A DNA stretch of 64,000 nucleotides from NCBI GenBank assembly GCA_036563505.1, contig DATCMH010000005.1, positions 1 to 64,000 of the forward strand, read 5' to 3'. The stretch is from DATCMH01 sp036563505 (GTDB taxonomy: Bacteria; Pseudomonadota; Alphaproteobacteria; Rhizobiales; Beijerinckiaceae). Positions 56,733 to 64,000 of the stretch are shown here, one piece after another (the first letter of the stretch is position 1; every line of letters begins with the position of its first letter). A program made the translations under genes and the position numbers. The notes under the pieces were generated by a model. The model searched no databases, was not told where the DNA came from, and was given only the letters and a program-made list of their open reading frames with translations.

Positions 56733-57212
56733 GGCCCGGGGCACATACACGGTTCCAGCGAGGAGATCGACGCGCATGGCTCGCGAACGCAGGAGGGAAG
56801 AAGGCCGCCGGCCGGATTAGGCAACGGTTCGGGTTAACAACGTCTGAGGGCCAGGATCGGTGGCGGATCGGCGTGGGGCAGCAAGGCTCCGCAGCTTGAG
56901 CTTAAGCCCCCGTTGATTTGGACTTCCCGCGGCTCAGCGGCTTGCCCGGCCCGGATGGGCGTTCATGATCCGTTCATGCAACCGATTGATTTCACGCACG
57001 TTCTCCCCTGGCGCCAGAGGGTGTTGAGTGAGCCAGATGCTCGACGGAGCATCTGCGCAGGGCCGGGCTCGGATCGATGATCGCAGCCGCGTCGGCCAGC
57101 CCCGAAAAGGCGGAAGCGGTCGCGCCCGACGGGGCAACGGCGAGCTCGGCGCGTGGCATTCCCGCCGGTCTCACACGTGACCTCAACGTGCGTTCCATCA
57201 GGGAGAGAACAG
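56733..57212. other. gene-free stretch between murI and a divergent gene
   Basis: This 480-bp stretch holds both divergent promoters. Overlapping open frames, including a long acidic one antisense to the Ser/Gly-rich gene, are shadows. No repeat or specific operator was recognised. Confidence 0.3.
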
Positions 57213-58037
57213 ATGCGGTATGGATTTCTTGCGACGGTGGCCGCGGCCGCCTTGTCCTTGAGCGTCGCGGCCGTCGCCCAGAGCAGCGGCGGTGGCTCCT
57301 CGAGCGGTGGCGGCAGCGCCGGCGGCTCCGGCGGAGGCGTCTCATCGCCGTCCGGCGGCGCGGGCGGTTCCTCGTCGGGCGGCAGCCTGTCGTCGGGCGG
57401 CGGTTCTTCGGGCGGCTCCGGCCTGTCGGGCGGCTCGGCTTCGAGCGGCGGCGCATCGGGCGGCGGTGCGGCGGGCGGCTCCGGCTCGTCCGCTTCGTCG
57501 GGCTCCGGTGGAGCGGGCGGCGCTGCGGGCACGGGTGGCTCGACGGCGGGCAGCGCCGGCTCGGGCGGTTCGCGTTCCGGCACGGCGGCCCAGGAGAACA
57601 CCGGCTCGGGCTCCGGCACGCGCTCGGGCACGGCCCAGCAGGGCCAGCAGGGCACGGGTGGCTCCAACCAGCCCGGCACGGCCCAGTCCGGCCAGTCCGG
57701 CTCGCAGCAGTCGGGTTCGTCCTCGGCCGGCAGCAACCAGACGAGCGGCTCGGCGACGAGCACCGGCTCGACCTCGACCACGACCAACATCACCACGGAG
57801 CAGCGGACGCAGATCAACCAGTCCTTCCGCTCGGTGAACGTGCCTTCCGCCAGCGTGAACATCTCGTCGGTTTCGATCGGCACGACGTTGCCGGAGACCG
57901 TGACCTTCGTCGACGTGCCGCAGGAGATCATCCGCGTCGTGCCGGCCTGGCGCAGCTACAAGGTGGTGAAGGTCCGCAACGACATCGTCATCGTTGACCC
58001 GAGCACCCGTCGGATCGTTTACGTGATCGAGGGGTAA
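57213..58037 (+). CDS. secreted Ser/Gly-rich protein with DUF1236 domain
   Basis: A 274-residue protein. Signal peptide MRYGFLATVAAAALSLSVAA, cleavage near 24. Residues about 25-190 are low complexity with Gly, Ser, Ala, later Thr and Gln (GGSSGGS-like units). The C-terminal 75 residues form the DUF1236 domain (EQRTQINQSFRSVNVPSASV; VTFVDVPQEIIRVVPAWRSY; VIVDPSTRRIVYVIEG). GGGAGAG precedes the ATG. The repeats suggest a surface spacer or matrix protein; DUF1236 proteins are common in Hyphomicrobiales and of unknown function. Confidence 0.82.
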   Translation: MRYGFLATVAAAALSLSVAAVAQSSGGGSSSGGGSAGGSGGGVSSPSGGAGGSSSGGSLSSGGGSSGGSGLSGGSASSGGASGGGAAGGSGSSASSGSGGAGGAAGTGGSTAGSAGSGGSRSGTAAQENTGSGSGTRSGTAQQGQQGTGGSNQPGTAQSGQSGSQQSGSSSAGSNQTSGSATSTGSTSTTTNITTEQRTQINQSFRSVNVPSASVNISSVSIGTTLPETVTFVDVPQEIIRVVPAWRSYKVVKVRNDIVIVDPSTRRIVYVIEG

Positions 58038-58090
58038 AGCGAACCGGACGGGGCGGCACGCCCGCCCCGTTCACCCTCGCTCGAACACTC

Positions 58091-58126
58091 AAGGCCCGGC
58101 GCCGAGGAGCGGCGGGCCTTTCTTTG
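58091..58126 (+). terminator. Rho-independent terminator
   Basis: An 8-bp perfect stem AAGGCCCG / CGGGCCTT (58091-58098, 58113-58120) with an extra-paired loop, then TCTTTG. A second GC hairpin lies at about 58050-58073. They end the DUF1236 gene transcript. Confidence 0.65.
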
Positions 58127-58158
58127 TGCCCTTCGCCCTTCCCGGATCCCGCCCGCCG

Positions 58159-58635
58159 ATGCACCGCCTCGCCCGAGCTCTAACCGTCGTTTTCATCGCC
58201 CTTGGCGCGAGCGCCCGCGCGCAAGACCAGCCTGCACCCATCGCTCCACCGCAGGTTCCCTCGGTGCAGTCCCCCGACACGCAGAACCTCGGCGATCCGC
58301 CGGTCGTGCCGGACGCCGCGGAGCCGCGCGACGAGCGCGACCTGCCGGGCGGCTCGATCGCCGACACCCTGACGGGCAAGGACCTCTACCACGGCAATTA
58401 TTGCGGCCACGGCAGCAAGGGCACGGGCCTGCCGGCGGCCGACGACCTCGACGCCGCCTGCCAGCGCCACGATGCCTGCTACGATCAGGCGGGCTATCGC
58501 TCGTGCGCCTGCGACGCCAAGCTGCGCGACGAGGTGCTGGCGCTTGCCGGACGGCGGAACTTGTCCGAGGTCATGCGCTCGCGGGCCGAGACGATCGCGG
58601 CGGCGGCAGACCTGATGGAGTGCCGCAAGCCCTGA
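58159..58635 (+). CDS. secreted phospholipase A2-like protein
   Basis: A 158-residue secreted protein. Signal peptide MHRLARALTVVFIALGASAR, cleavage after ARA near 21. The C-terminal half has NYCGHGSKG near 81-88, then DAACQRHDACYD near 98-109, with the metal-binding glycine loop and the His-Asp pair of phospholipase A2 (His104-Asp105). YRSCACDAKL continues the cysteine pattern. Predicted to hydrolyse phospholipids or to bind them; bacterial members are poorly studied. It converges with the amine oxidase gene. The Pro-rich linker from about 23 to 60 is probably flexible. Confidence 0.78.
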   Translation: MHRLARALTVVFIALGASARAQDQPAPIAPPQVPSVQSPDTQNLGDPPVVPDAAEPRDERDLPGGSIADTLTGKDLYHGNYCGHGSKGTGLPAADDLDAACQRHDACYDQAGYRSCACDAKLRDEVLALAGRRNLSEVMRSRAETIAAAADLMECRKP

Positions 58636-58660
58636 CCAGGCATGCCGGACAGGCCTTGCC

Positions 58661-59965
58661 TCAGACCGAGAGTTTCCGCGAGACCTCGTCCGCCGCGCGG
58701 CGGCCTTCCAGCGTCGCGCCCCCGACCGTCATCGCGCCGCCGCCTGCGGTCGCTTCGCCGGCGAACCAGACGCGGTCCGCCACCGGCCGGCGAAGGTCAT
58801 AGCGGCTCTTCAGCGCGCCGGGCCTCACGATGGAGTAGCTGCCCTCCGCGCAAGGATCGCTCCACCAGCCGGCGAGGCGCCCGCCCGTGACGGCGCCGCG
58901 CACCCGCTCGCCGACGAGGGCCGCAAGCCGATCCGTGACGAAGGCCACAGCCTCCCGCTCCCCCGCCTCGCACAGGCGCCGGGCATGGTCGCCTCCGAGC
59001 GTGGCGACGCAAAGGTCGCGCCCGAACGGCCAGAACTCGAACGAGGTCATGGCCTGGTCGGGGCCGATCTCGAAGAGATCGGAAGCTTCGAGGGTTCCGA
59101 CCCGCGACCGGTCGAGGGCGAGCGCCACCTTCGTGTAGGCGCCCATCGAGAGACCATCGAGGGCGGCGAGCGTCTCCGCGGGCAGGGCCGGCGCGAAGCG
59201 GATGCGCTCGGCGCGCAGCACGCCGACGGACACGGTGACGATCGCGGCCCGGGCGCGCAGATCGCCGGCGGAGGTCTCTGCGACAACGCCCGGCCCGTCG
59301 AGGCGCAGCCGCGTCACAGGTGTGCCAAGGCGCACGGGCAGTCCTTCCCCGTAGCGCTCGACGAGGCGGCCGTAGCCGTCCGGCACGATGTAATCATCCC
59401 CGGCCCACAGCCCCTGGTAATCGGCCAGCGACACGCGCTGCGGATCCTCGCCGAGGGAGAGCCGCGTGATGGCAGCGGCGGCGCCAGTGAGCTCGGGCGG
59501 GCCGTCGCGCACGGCCTCGGCGAAGGAGCGGTCCGCCTCGCCGGCCAGCGTCAGCGAAGCCCAGACGCGGCCGAAGGCGCCGCGGCGTCGGGTCCGCTCG
59601 GCGTCGGTCAGGCGTCGACCGTCGAGGAAAACGAGGGGCGGCTGGCCCGACGGGTCCTCCTCGGTCGTCACGCCAAGCTCCTTGGCGATCCCGAGCCAGG
59701 GATTGCGCTCGCCCCAATGAATGAACTGCGCGCCCGCGTCCCAGGGCGCCCCGAGGCTCGTCTCCGTGTAGGCGCGACCGCCGAGGCGGTGTCGAGCCTC
59801 GAGCACCACGACGCGCCGCCCGGCGGCGATCAGCGCCTTCGCCGCGGCGAGCCCCGCAGCGCCGGCGCCGACCACCACGACGTCGACGTCGCCGGTCTGG
59901 CCGAAGCTCGGGGACGCGGCCAGCGCGAGGCCGCCCGCGAGGAGAGTTCGTCGGGTCATCGTCAT
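58661..59965 (-). CDS. flavin monoamine oxidase-family protein
   Basis: A 434-residue FAD-dependent amine oxidase. A twin-arginine-type start (MTMTRRTLLAGGLALAASPS) suggests export of the folded enzyme. The Rossmann motif VVVVGAGAAGLAAAKALIAA lies near 30, then EARHRLGGRAYTE, and the C-terminal FAD motif RVWFAGEATAGGGAMTVGGA near 400. Members deaminate amines with O2, producing peroxide. ATG 59965 or the ATG two codons later may be used. A GGCGCC-rich 16-bp palindrome (59978-59993) lies just upstream. Confidence 0.88.
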   Translation of the reverse strand: MTMTRRTLLAGGLALAASPSFGQTGDVDVVVVGAGAAGLAAAKALIAAGRRVVVLEARHRLGGRAYTETSLGAPWDAGAQFIHWGERNPWLGIAKELGVTTEEDPSGQPPLVFLDGRRLTDAERTRRRGAFGRVWASLTLAGEADRSFAEAVRDGPPELTGAAAAITRLSLGEDPQRVSLADYQGLWAGDDYIVPDGYGRLVERYGEGLPVRLGTPVTRLRLDGPGVVAETSAGDLRARAAIVTVSVGVLRAERIRFAPALPAETLAALDGLSMGAYTKVALALDRSRVGTLEASDLFEIGPDQAMTSFEFWPFGRDLCVATLGGDHARRLCEAGEREAVAFVTDRLAALVGERVRGAVTGGRLAGWWSDPCAEGSYSIVRPGALKSRYDLRRPVADRVWFAGEATAGGGAMTVGGATLEGRRAADEVSRKLSV

Positions 59966-60119
59966 GGCGTTTGATCTAGGCGCCAGGGCGCCTGTTGTCA
60001 GGGCCGGTGGCCTTCAACGCACGACGATGTGTTTCGGCACAGCCTTCCACCTCGAGCGAAAGGGCGCGGAGCCAAGCCTTGAGGGCTGGCCGTCGACGTG
60101 AGCGCTGGTCGACTGAGCG

Positions 60120-61334
60120 CTAGCGCCGTGCTGAGGCCTTCGGCGTCGCGCGCGGGGTCGCGCGCAGGGTCGGCGACTGGCCCTTGCCGGTCGCGACAGG
60201 GGCGGCCGCCGGCTGAGCCGTCGCCGGCGCTTCGGGCTTCGGCGCCTCGGCGCTCAGGCGCTTGACGGGCCAGCCGTCGCTCCAGCGGCCCATGTCGGTG
60301 AGGGCTGCGTCCTTGCGCAGGGTCTCGCCGTCCTTGCCCTCGAAGGCGGCCGTGGCGGCAAGGTCCAGGGTCTTCCAGAAGGCGTAGTAGTCGACGCTGT
60401 CCGTGACGTTCTGCCCGAGCTGGGCGACGAGGATGCTCTGCTCGCCCGAAAGCACCATGTCCGCCGACCATTTGGGCGCTCGCGCCTTCGGGGCTTTGGG
60501 ATCGACGGGCGGATCGGGCGGCAGCTTGATCTTGGCCCCGTCGAAGGCGTCCTTCGTGGAGCCGGGCGAGGCGAGTGCTGCGGCGAGCGTCGGAAAACCG
60601 TACTCGTCGGAGGGCGCGCGCATCAGCACCTTGCGGGTGAGCGGGACGCTCGAGGCCTCGCGCATCAGGCGCTTTGCCGTGCGATCGCTTGCCTGCCACT
60701 CCCGGTCGCCGATGACCGTGACGAGGAGCGTCGCCGGATCGATGCGGGACAGGTCCTCCAGCACGATGCCGCGGGATTTCTCGTCCTTGGCGACGCCGCC
60801 CGGCATGGTGCCGAGCACCAGTTTTGGCACCGGCAAACCGTCCTGCGCGGCCTTGGCTGCGAGGTTGAAGGCGAGCGCCGCGCCGGCGGAATGCCCCACC
60901 AGCACGACGCGGCCGAGGTCGGGCTTTGCCTCCGCGTCCTGGCCGAGCTGGGCGAAGGCGTCTTTGAGCAGGCCCACGGCCTGCGCCGTCGCCTCGGCGG
61001 GCCGGGTGCGGTTGAGCTCCTGGAAGCGCGGGTAGAGGACGAGGTAGCCCTTCCGCGCGAGATGCTCGATCCAGCCGCCGTAGATCTGCGGGTTCGTCGC
61101 CCCCCAGGCGTGGAGGAACACCGCCACGGGCCGCGGCTGGTCGGGGGTGCCGGCACGATGAAAAACGTAAGTGGCGGCGCTCGCCCGCCCGACCGCGCGC
61201 TTGACCACGTCCCCCGCGGCGTAATCCGCCCCGCCCGCCCCGGCCTTCGGCTGAGGCGGCGGCGTCGCGCCGAGCGCCGCGCCGCTGAAGGCGAGGCTGC
61301 CGGCGAGGAGGACGAGGGCGAGGCGGGAGCGCAT
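60120..61334 (-). CDS. secreted alpha/beta hydrolase
   Basis: A 404-residue protein. Signal peptide MRSRLALVLLAGSLAFSGAA, cleavage near 23. An alpha/beta hydrolase domain follows (VAVFLHAWGATNPQIYGGWI, with the HAWG oxyanion segment; VVLVGHSAGAALAFNLA, nucleophile Ser near 150). The C-terminal region is Pro/Lys-rich and ends TPRATPKASARR, a low-complexity tail. Predicted periplasmic esterase or lipase-like; substrate unknown. Confidence 0.82.
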   Translation of the reverse strand: MRSRLALVLLAGSLAFSGAALGATPPPQPKAGAGGADYAAGDVVKRAVGRASAATYVFHRAGTPDQPRPVAVFLHAWGATNPQIYGGWIEHLARKGYLVLYPRFQELNRTRPAEATAQAVGLLKDAFAQLGQDAEAKPDLGRVVLVGHSAGAALAFNLAAKAAQDGLPVPKLVLGTMPGGVAKDEKSRGIVLEDLSRIDPATLLVTVIGDREWQASDRTAKRLMREASSVPLTRKVLMRAPSDEYGFPTLAAALASPGSTKDAFDGAKIKLPPDPPVDPKAPKARAPKWSADMVLSGEQSILVAQLGQNVTDSVDYYAFWKTLDLAATAAFEGKDGETLRKDAALTDMGRWSDGWPVKRLSAEAPKPEAPATAQPAAAPVATGKGQSPTLRATPRATPKASARR

Positions 61335-61430
61335 GGTGGGTCTCGGAAACGAACAGGGCGCGAAGCTGGCCCAAGGGAGCGCAAGGCAGCCCCCCTGGCA
61401 ACCACTACCGTCGTCGCAGTTAAGGGCGGG

Positions 61431-62177
61431 TCAACCTTGAGGGTTTTGCTTCTGCGGGCTTCGCTTGGCGACGAGGGCGCGGATCACGCCGCGCAAGGTC
61501 CGCACGTCCTGCTCGGAGGGCTGCATGCGGGCGACCATGTCGCGCAGGTTGCGCACCACGACGGGGCGCTTATCGGCCGAGAAGAAGCCGGCAGCGTCGA
61601 GCTCCGCTTCGAGGTGGTCGTGGAGCGCTCCGACCATCGCCTTCGGCGCGGGCGGCGAGTGCTGGCCGCCGGGGAACGGCAGGGCGCCCCCTGTCTCGGC
61701 GCGGCGCCACTCGTAGGCCGTCAACAGGACGGCCTGCGCGAGGTTGAGGGAGGGAAAGGCGGGGTCGACCGGAAAGGTGACGATGAAGTCGGCGAGCGCG
61801 ATCTCGTCGTTCTCAAGCCCCGTGCGTTCGCGGCCGAAGAGGATGCCGGCGCGCTGGCCGCTCGCGGCCCGGGCGGCCGCCTCCGCCATGGCGGCGTCGG
61901 GCCCGAGCACCCGCTTCATCTGTCCGCGTTCGCGGGCGGTGGTGGCGAAGACGAAATGGAGGTCGGCGACCGCTTCGGCGGCCGTCGCAAAGAGCTGGGC
62001 CCGCTCCAAGAGCGGGGACGCGCCCGACGCCGCGGAATGCGCCCCTTTCTTCGGCCAGCCGTCCCGCGGCGCGACGAGGCGCAGGTCCGACAGCCCGAAA
62101 TTGGCCATGGCCCGGGCCGTCATCCCGATGTTCTCGGCAAGCTGCGGCTCGACGAGGATGATGATGGGAGCTTGCAT
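61431..62177 (-). CDS. trmJ: tRNA/rRNA methyltransferase (TrmJ-like SPOUT)
   Basis: A 248-residue SPOUT-fold RNA 2'-O-methyltransferase, like TrmJ acting at position 32 of the tRNA anticodon loop. It begins IIILVEPQLAENIGMTARAM, and the SAM-binding knot is seen as AGILFGRERTGLENDEIALA and IVTFPVDPAFPSLNLAQAVL. The C-terminal helical extension fits. ATG 62177 is used; the upstream extension to 62795 runs antisense through icd. Symbol by family resemblance. Confidence 0.88.
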   Translation of the reverse strand: MQAPIIILVEPQLAENIGMTARAMANFGLSDLRLVAPRDGWPKKGAHSAASGASPLLERAQLFATAAEAVADLHFVFATTARERGQMKRVLGPDAAMAEAAARAASGQRAGILFGRERTGLENDEIALADFIVTFPVDPAFPSLNLAQAVLLTAYEWRRAETGGALPFPGGQHSPPAPKAMVGALHDHLEAELDAAGFFSADKRPVVVRNLRDMVARMQPSEQDVRTLRGVIRALVAKRSPQKQNPQG

Positions 62178-62396
62178 CGACAAAGGCGTCCTCGCAGCGC
62201 GTGCCGCGCATAGCGCGAGCGCCGTGCCGCCGCCAGGGCCGAAGCACGCCGCTCGCCCACGAGCGTCCTCGTCGAAGGGCCGATCCCGCCCCCGCTTTCG
62301 CGCCGTTCGCCGCCGCGCTATAGCGCCTCGCGATCGCGCTCGTCCGCTCCGGGCGAAGCGCCTCTCTCCCGCTCCAGCGCGCAAGGTGTCCCGTCC

Positions 62397-63611
62397 ATGG
62401 CGAAGATCAAGGTGGCCAATCCCGTCGTCGAGCTCGACGGCGACGAGATGACCCGGATCATCTGGCAGTCCATCAAGGACAAGCTGATCCACCCCTACCT
62501 CGACATCGATCTCGAATACTACGACCTCGGCGTCGAGCACCGGGACGCCACCAACGACCAGGTGACGGTGGACGCGGCGAACGCCATCAAGCGCCACGGC
62601 GTCGGCGTGAAATGCGCCACCATCACGCCCGACGAGCAGCGGGTGAAGGAGTTCGGCCTCAAGGAGATGTGGAAGTCGCCCAACGGCACGATCCGCAACA
62701 TTCTCGGCGGCGTAATCTTCCGCGAGCCGATCATCATGAAGAACGTGCCGCGCCTGGTGCCGGGCTGGACGCAGCCCATCATCGTCGGCCGCCACGCCTT
62801 CGGCGATCAGTACCGTGCCACCGACTTCAAGTTCCCGGGCAAGGGCCGCCTCACCATCAAGTTCGAGGGCGAGGACGGCACGGTGATCGAGAAGGAGGTG
62901 TTCAAGGCCCCCGACGCCGGCGTCGCCATGGCGATGTACAACCTCGACGCATCGATCCGGGAATTCGCCTATTCCTGCTTCAACTACGGCCTGTCACGGC
63001 GCTTCCCGGTCTATCTCTCCACCAAGAACACGATCCTGAAAGCCTATGACGGGCGCTTCAAGGACATCTTCCAGGAGATCTACGACGCCGAGTTCAAGAG
63101 CCAGTATCAGGCGCTTGGCATCACCTACGAGCACCGCCTCATCGACGACATGGTGGCCTCGGCCCTCAAGTGGTCCGGCGGCTATATCTGGGCCTGCAAG
63201 AACTACGACGGCGACGTGCAGTCCGACACGGTGGCGCAAGGCTTCGGTTCGCTCGGGCTCATGACCTCCGTTCTCGCGACGCCGGACGGCAAGACGGTCG
63301 AGTCGGAAGCCGCCCACGGCACGGTGACGCGCCATTACCGCGAGCACCAGAAAGGCAAGGAGACCTCGACCAACTCCATCGCCTCGATCTTTGCCTGGAC
63401 CCGGGGCCTCAGCCACCGCGCCAAGCTCGACGACAACCAGGACCTCGCCCGCTTCGCGCAGACGCTGGAAAAGGTCTGCGTCGACACCGTGGAAGCCGGC
63501 TACATGACGAAGGATCTCGCCCTGCTGGTCGGCGCCGAGCAGAAATGGCTGTCCACCACGGGCTTCCTCGACAAGATCGACGAGAACCTGAAAGTCGCCA
63601 TGGCGGGGTGA
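62397..63611 (+). CDS. icd: NADP-dependent isocitrate dehydrogenase
   Basis: A 404-residue type II isocitrate dehydrogenase (IDH1/2-like). It oxidises isocitrate to 2-oxoglutarate with NADP. It has MAKIKVANPVVELDGDEMTR, KSPNGTIRNILGG at the substrate site, and NYDGDVQSDTVAQGFGSLGL and ESEAAHGTVTRHYREHQKG toward the C-terminus. Normal length. A terminator follows 30 bp later. Central carbon metabolism, monocistronic. Confidence 0.97.
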   Translation: MAKIKVANPVVELDGDEMTRIIWQSIKDKLIHPYLDIDLEYYDLGVEHRDATNDQVTVDAANAIKRHGVGVKCATITPDEQRVKEFGLKEMWKSPNGTIRNILGGVIFREPIIMKNVPRLVPGWTQPIIVGRHAFGDQYRATDFKFPGKGRLTIKFEGEDGTVIEKEVFKAPDAGVAMAMYNLDASIREFAYSCFNYGLSRRFPVYLSTKNTILKAYDGRFKDIFQEIYDAEFKSQYQALGITYEHRLIDDMVASALKWSGGYIWACKNYDGDVQSDTVAQGFGSLGLMTSVLATPDGKTVESEAAHGTVTRHYREHQKGKETSTNSIASIFAWTRGLSHRAKLDDNQDLARFAQTLEKVCVDTVEAGYMTKDLALLVGAEQKWLSTTGFLDKIDENLKVAMAG

Positions 63612-63641
63612 GTCGCTCCTCCACCCTGATCCGACGACGGA

Positions 63642-63673
63642 GCCCGGCCCTGCGCCGGGCTTCTTCTTTCTTC
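63642..63673 (+). terminator. Rho-independent terminator of icd
   Basis: A 7-bp perfect stem GCCCGGC / GCCGGGC (63642-63648, 63654-63660) with a 5-base loop, then TTCTTCTTTCTTC. Placed 30 bp after the icd stop. Confidence 0.85.
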
Positions 63674-63746
63674 GGCAGGGTTCCGAGCGACCTTGACGCG
63701 AGGACAACAAACCTATAGGAATATTGACCTCGTGTGAGGGGTCGCT

Positions 63747-64000
63747 ATGCCGTTGTCACCGTCGCAGATTAGGGAGCTTCACGATGTCCGCGTTGGCCAC
63801 GCGCGGATCGAGCTCGACGTCTTGCGCTTGCGTGTCAGGCTTCTGCGCCGCTACGACCCGAACCAGCCGCGGGTGCCGGCCGGAAGCCCGGAGGGCGGCC
63901 GCTGGACGGATGGGGGCGGAGGACAGCCGCGGGAGGATTACGCGCAGCTTCGGCCACGGCGCGTCCCCGGGCTCCGGGTCATCAACGGACGGGGACATCA
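63747..64000 (+). CDS. partial gene, hypothetical protein (3' end beyond window)
   Basis: From ATG 63747 the frame runs open to the window edge (84 full codons). It begins MPLSPSQIRELHDVRVGHAR, then RRYDPNQPRVPAGSPEGGRW followed by TDGGGG. The RVPAGSPEGGRW-type motif recurs in many Hyphomicrobiales hypothetical proteins, some phage- or toxin-associated. GAGGG precedes the ATG. The remainder is missing, so the function cannot be given. Confidence 0.6.
   Translation, partial: MPLSPSQIRELHDVRVGHARIELDVLRLRVRLLRRYDPNQPRVPAGSPEGGRWTDGGGGQPREDYAQLRPRRVPGLRVINGRGH

Noticed and set aside
56963..57931. 322-codon minus-strand Pro/Glu-rich frame
   Set aside because: It is the reverse of the Gly/Ser repeat gene, which explains the acidic Pro-rich look.
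59978..59993. 16-bp palindrome before the amine oxidase as a terminator
   Set aside because: Only a two-base loop and no T run on either strand; noted in the gene entry only.

Overview
The window is high-GC (roughly 65-70 %) chromosomal DNA from an alphaproteobacterium. Gene content suggests the order Hyphomicrobiales, most likely Methylobacteriaceae or a close relative such as Methylobacterium or Microvirga. Pointers are DUF1236 proteins, the fused trehalose/glycogen enzymes, and tiny Rhizobiales-type membrane proteins. The genus is inferred from remembered family distributions, not from a search.

Left part (1-18.5 kb) looks accessory. It is regulator-rich and loosely packed. On the minus strand lie an alpha/beta hydrolase and a GNAT acetyltransferase (translationally coupled), a LuxR-type regulator, a large LuxR/AAA (LAL) regulator, and a second LuxR regulator paralogous to the first. 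Divergent from the last one is a YcaO-domain protein followed 10 bp later by a SARP/BTAD regulator. A short secreted protein, a LysE-type exporter, an animal-haem-peroxidase homologue and a small hypothetical protein follow on the plus strand. This YcaO locus is the best candidate for an undescribed system: a YcaO ATPase with no visible E1 partner or precursor peptide, surrounded by four regulators. From 14.7 to 18 kb there are small secreted, membrane or hypothetical genes and remnants, ending at tRNA-Ser(CGA) (18523-18612). A decayed copy of the tRNA 3' end lies 320 bp away, on the side where an integrated element would sit, so the accessory region may be an old island.

Middle part (19-28 kb) holds ordinary chromosomal genes: a DMT exporter, a LysR/NmrA-like divergent pair, an Hsp70-family protein, a periplasmic catalase-like peroxidase whose usual distal histidine seems to be absent, and a fused hydantoinase/5-oxoprolinase.

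The 28.3-47.7 kb block is a dense trehalose and alpha-glucan locus, all on the plus strand: otsA, glgX/treX, treZ, a malQ-treY fusion, a GH13-glgE fusion, a treS-maltokinase fusion and glgB. It can encode three trehalose routes (OtsA; TreX-TreY-TreZ from glycogen; TreS) plus the TreS-maltokinase-GlgE-GlgB route that makes glucan from trehalose. Most junctions overlap or abut. Two large imperfect palindromes interrupt the block, one before treS and one after glgB.

Right part (47.8-64 kb) is mainly housekeeping: an SDR dehydrogenase, a SWIM-like protein, rpe, purB with a phosphoesterase and a small hydrolase, a DMT/LysR divergent pair, rpsD, murI, a Ser/Gly-rich DUF1236 protein, a phospholipase A2-like secreted protein, a flavin amine oxidase, a secreted hydrolase, a TrmJ-like RNA methyltransferase and icd. 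A gene truncated by the window edge closes it. No rRNA, CRISPR array or intact insertion sequence was seen.
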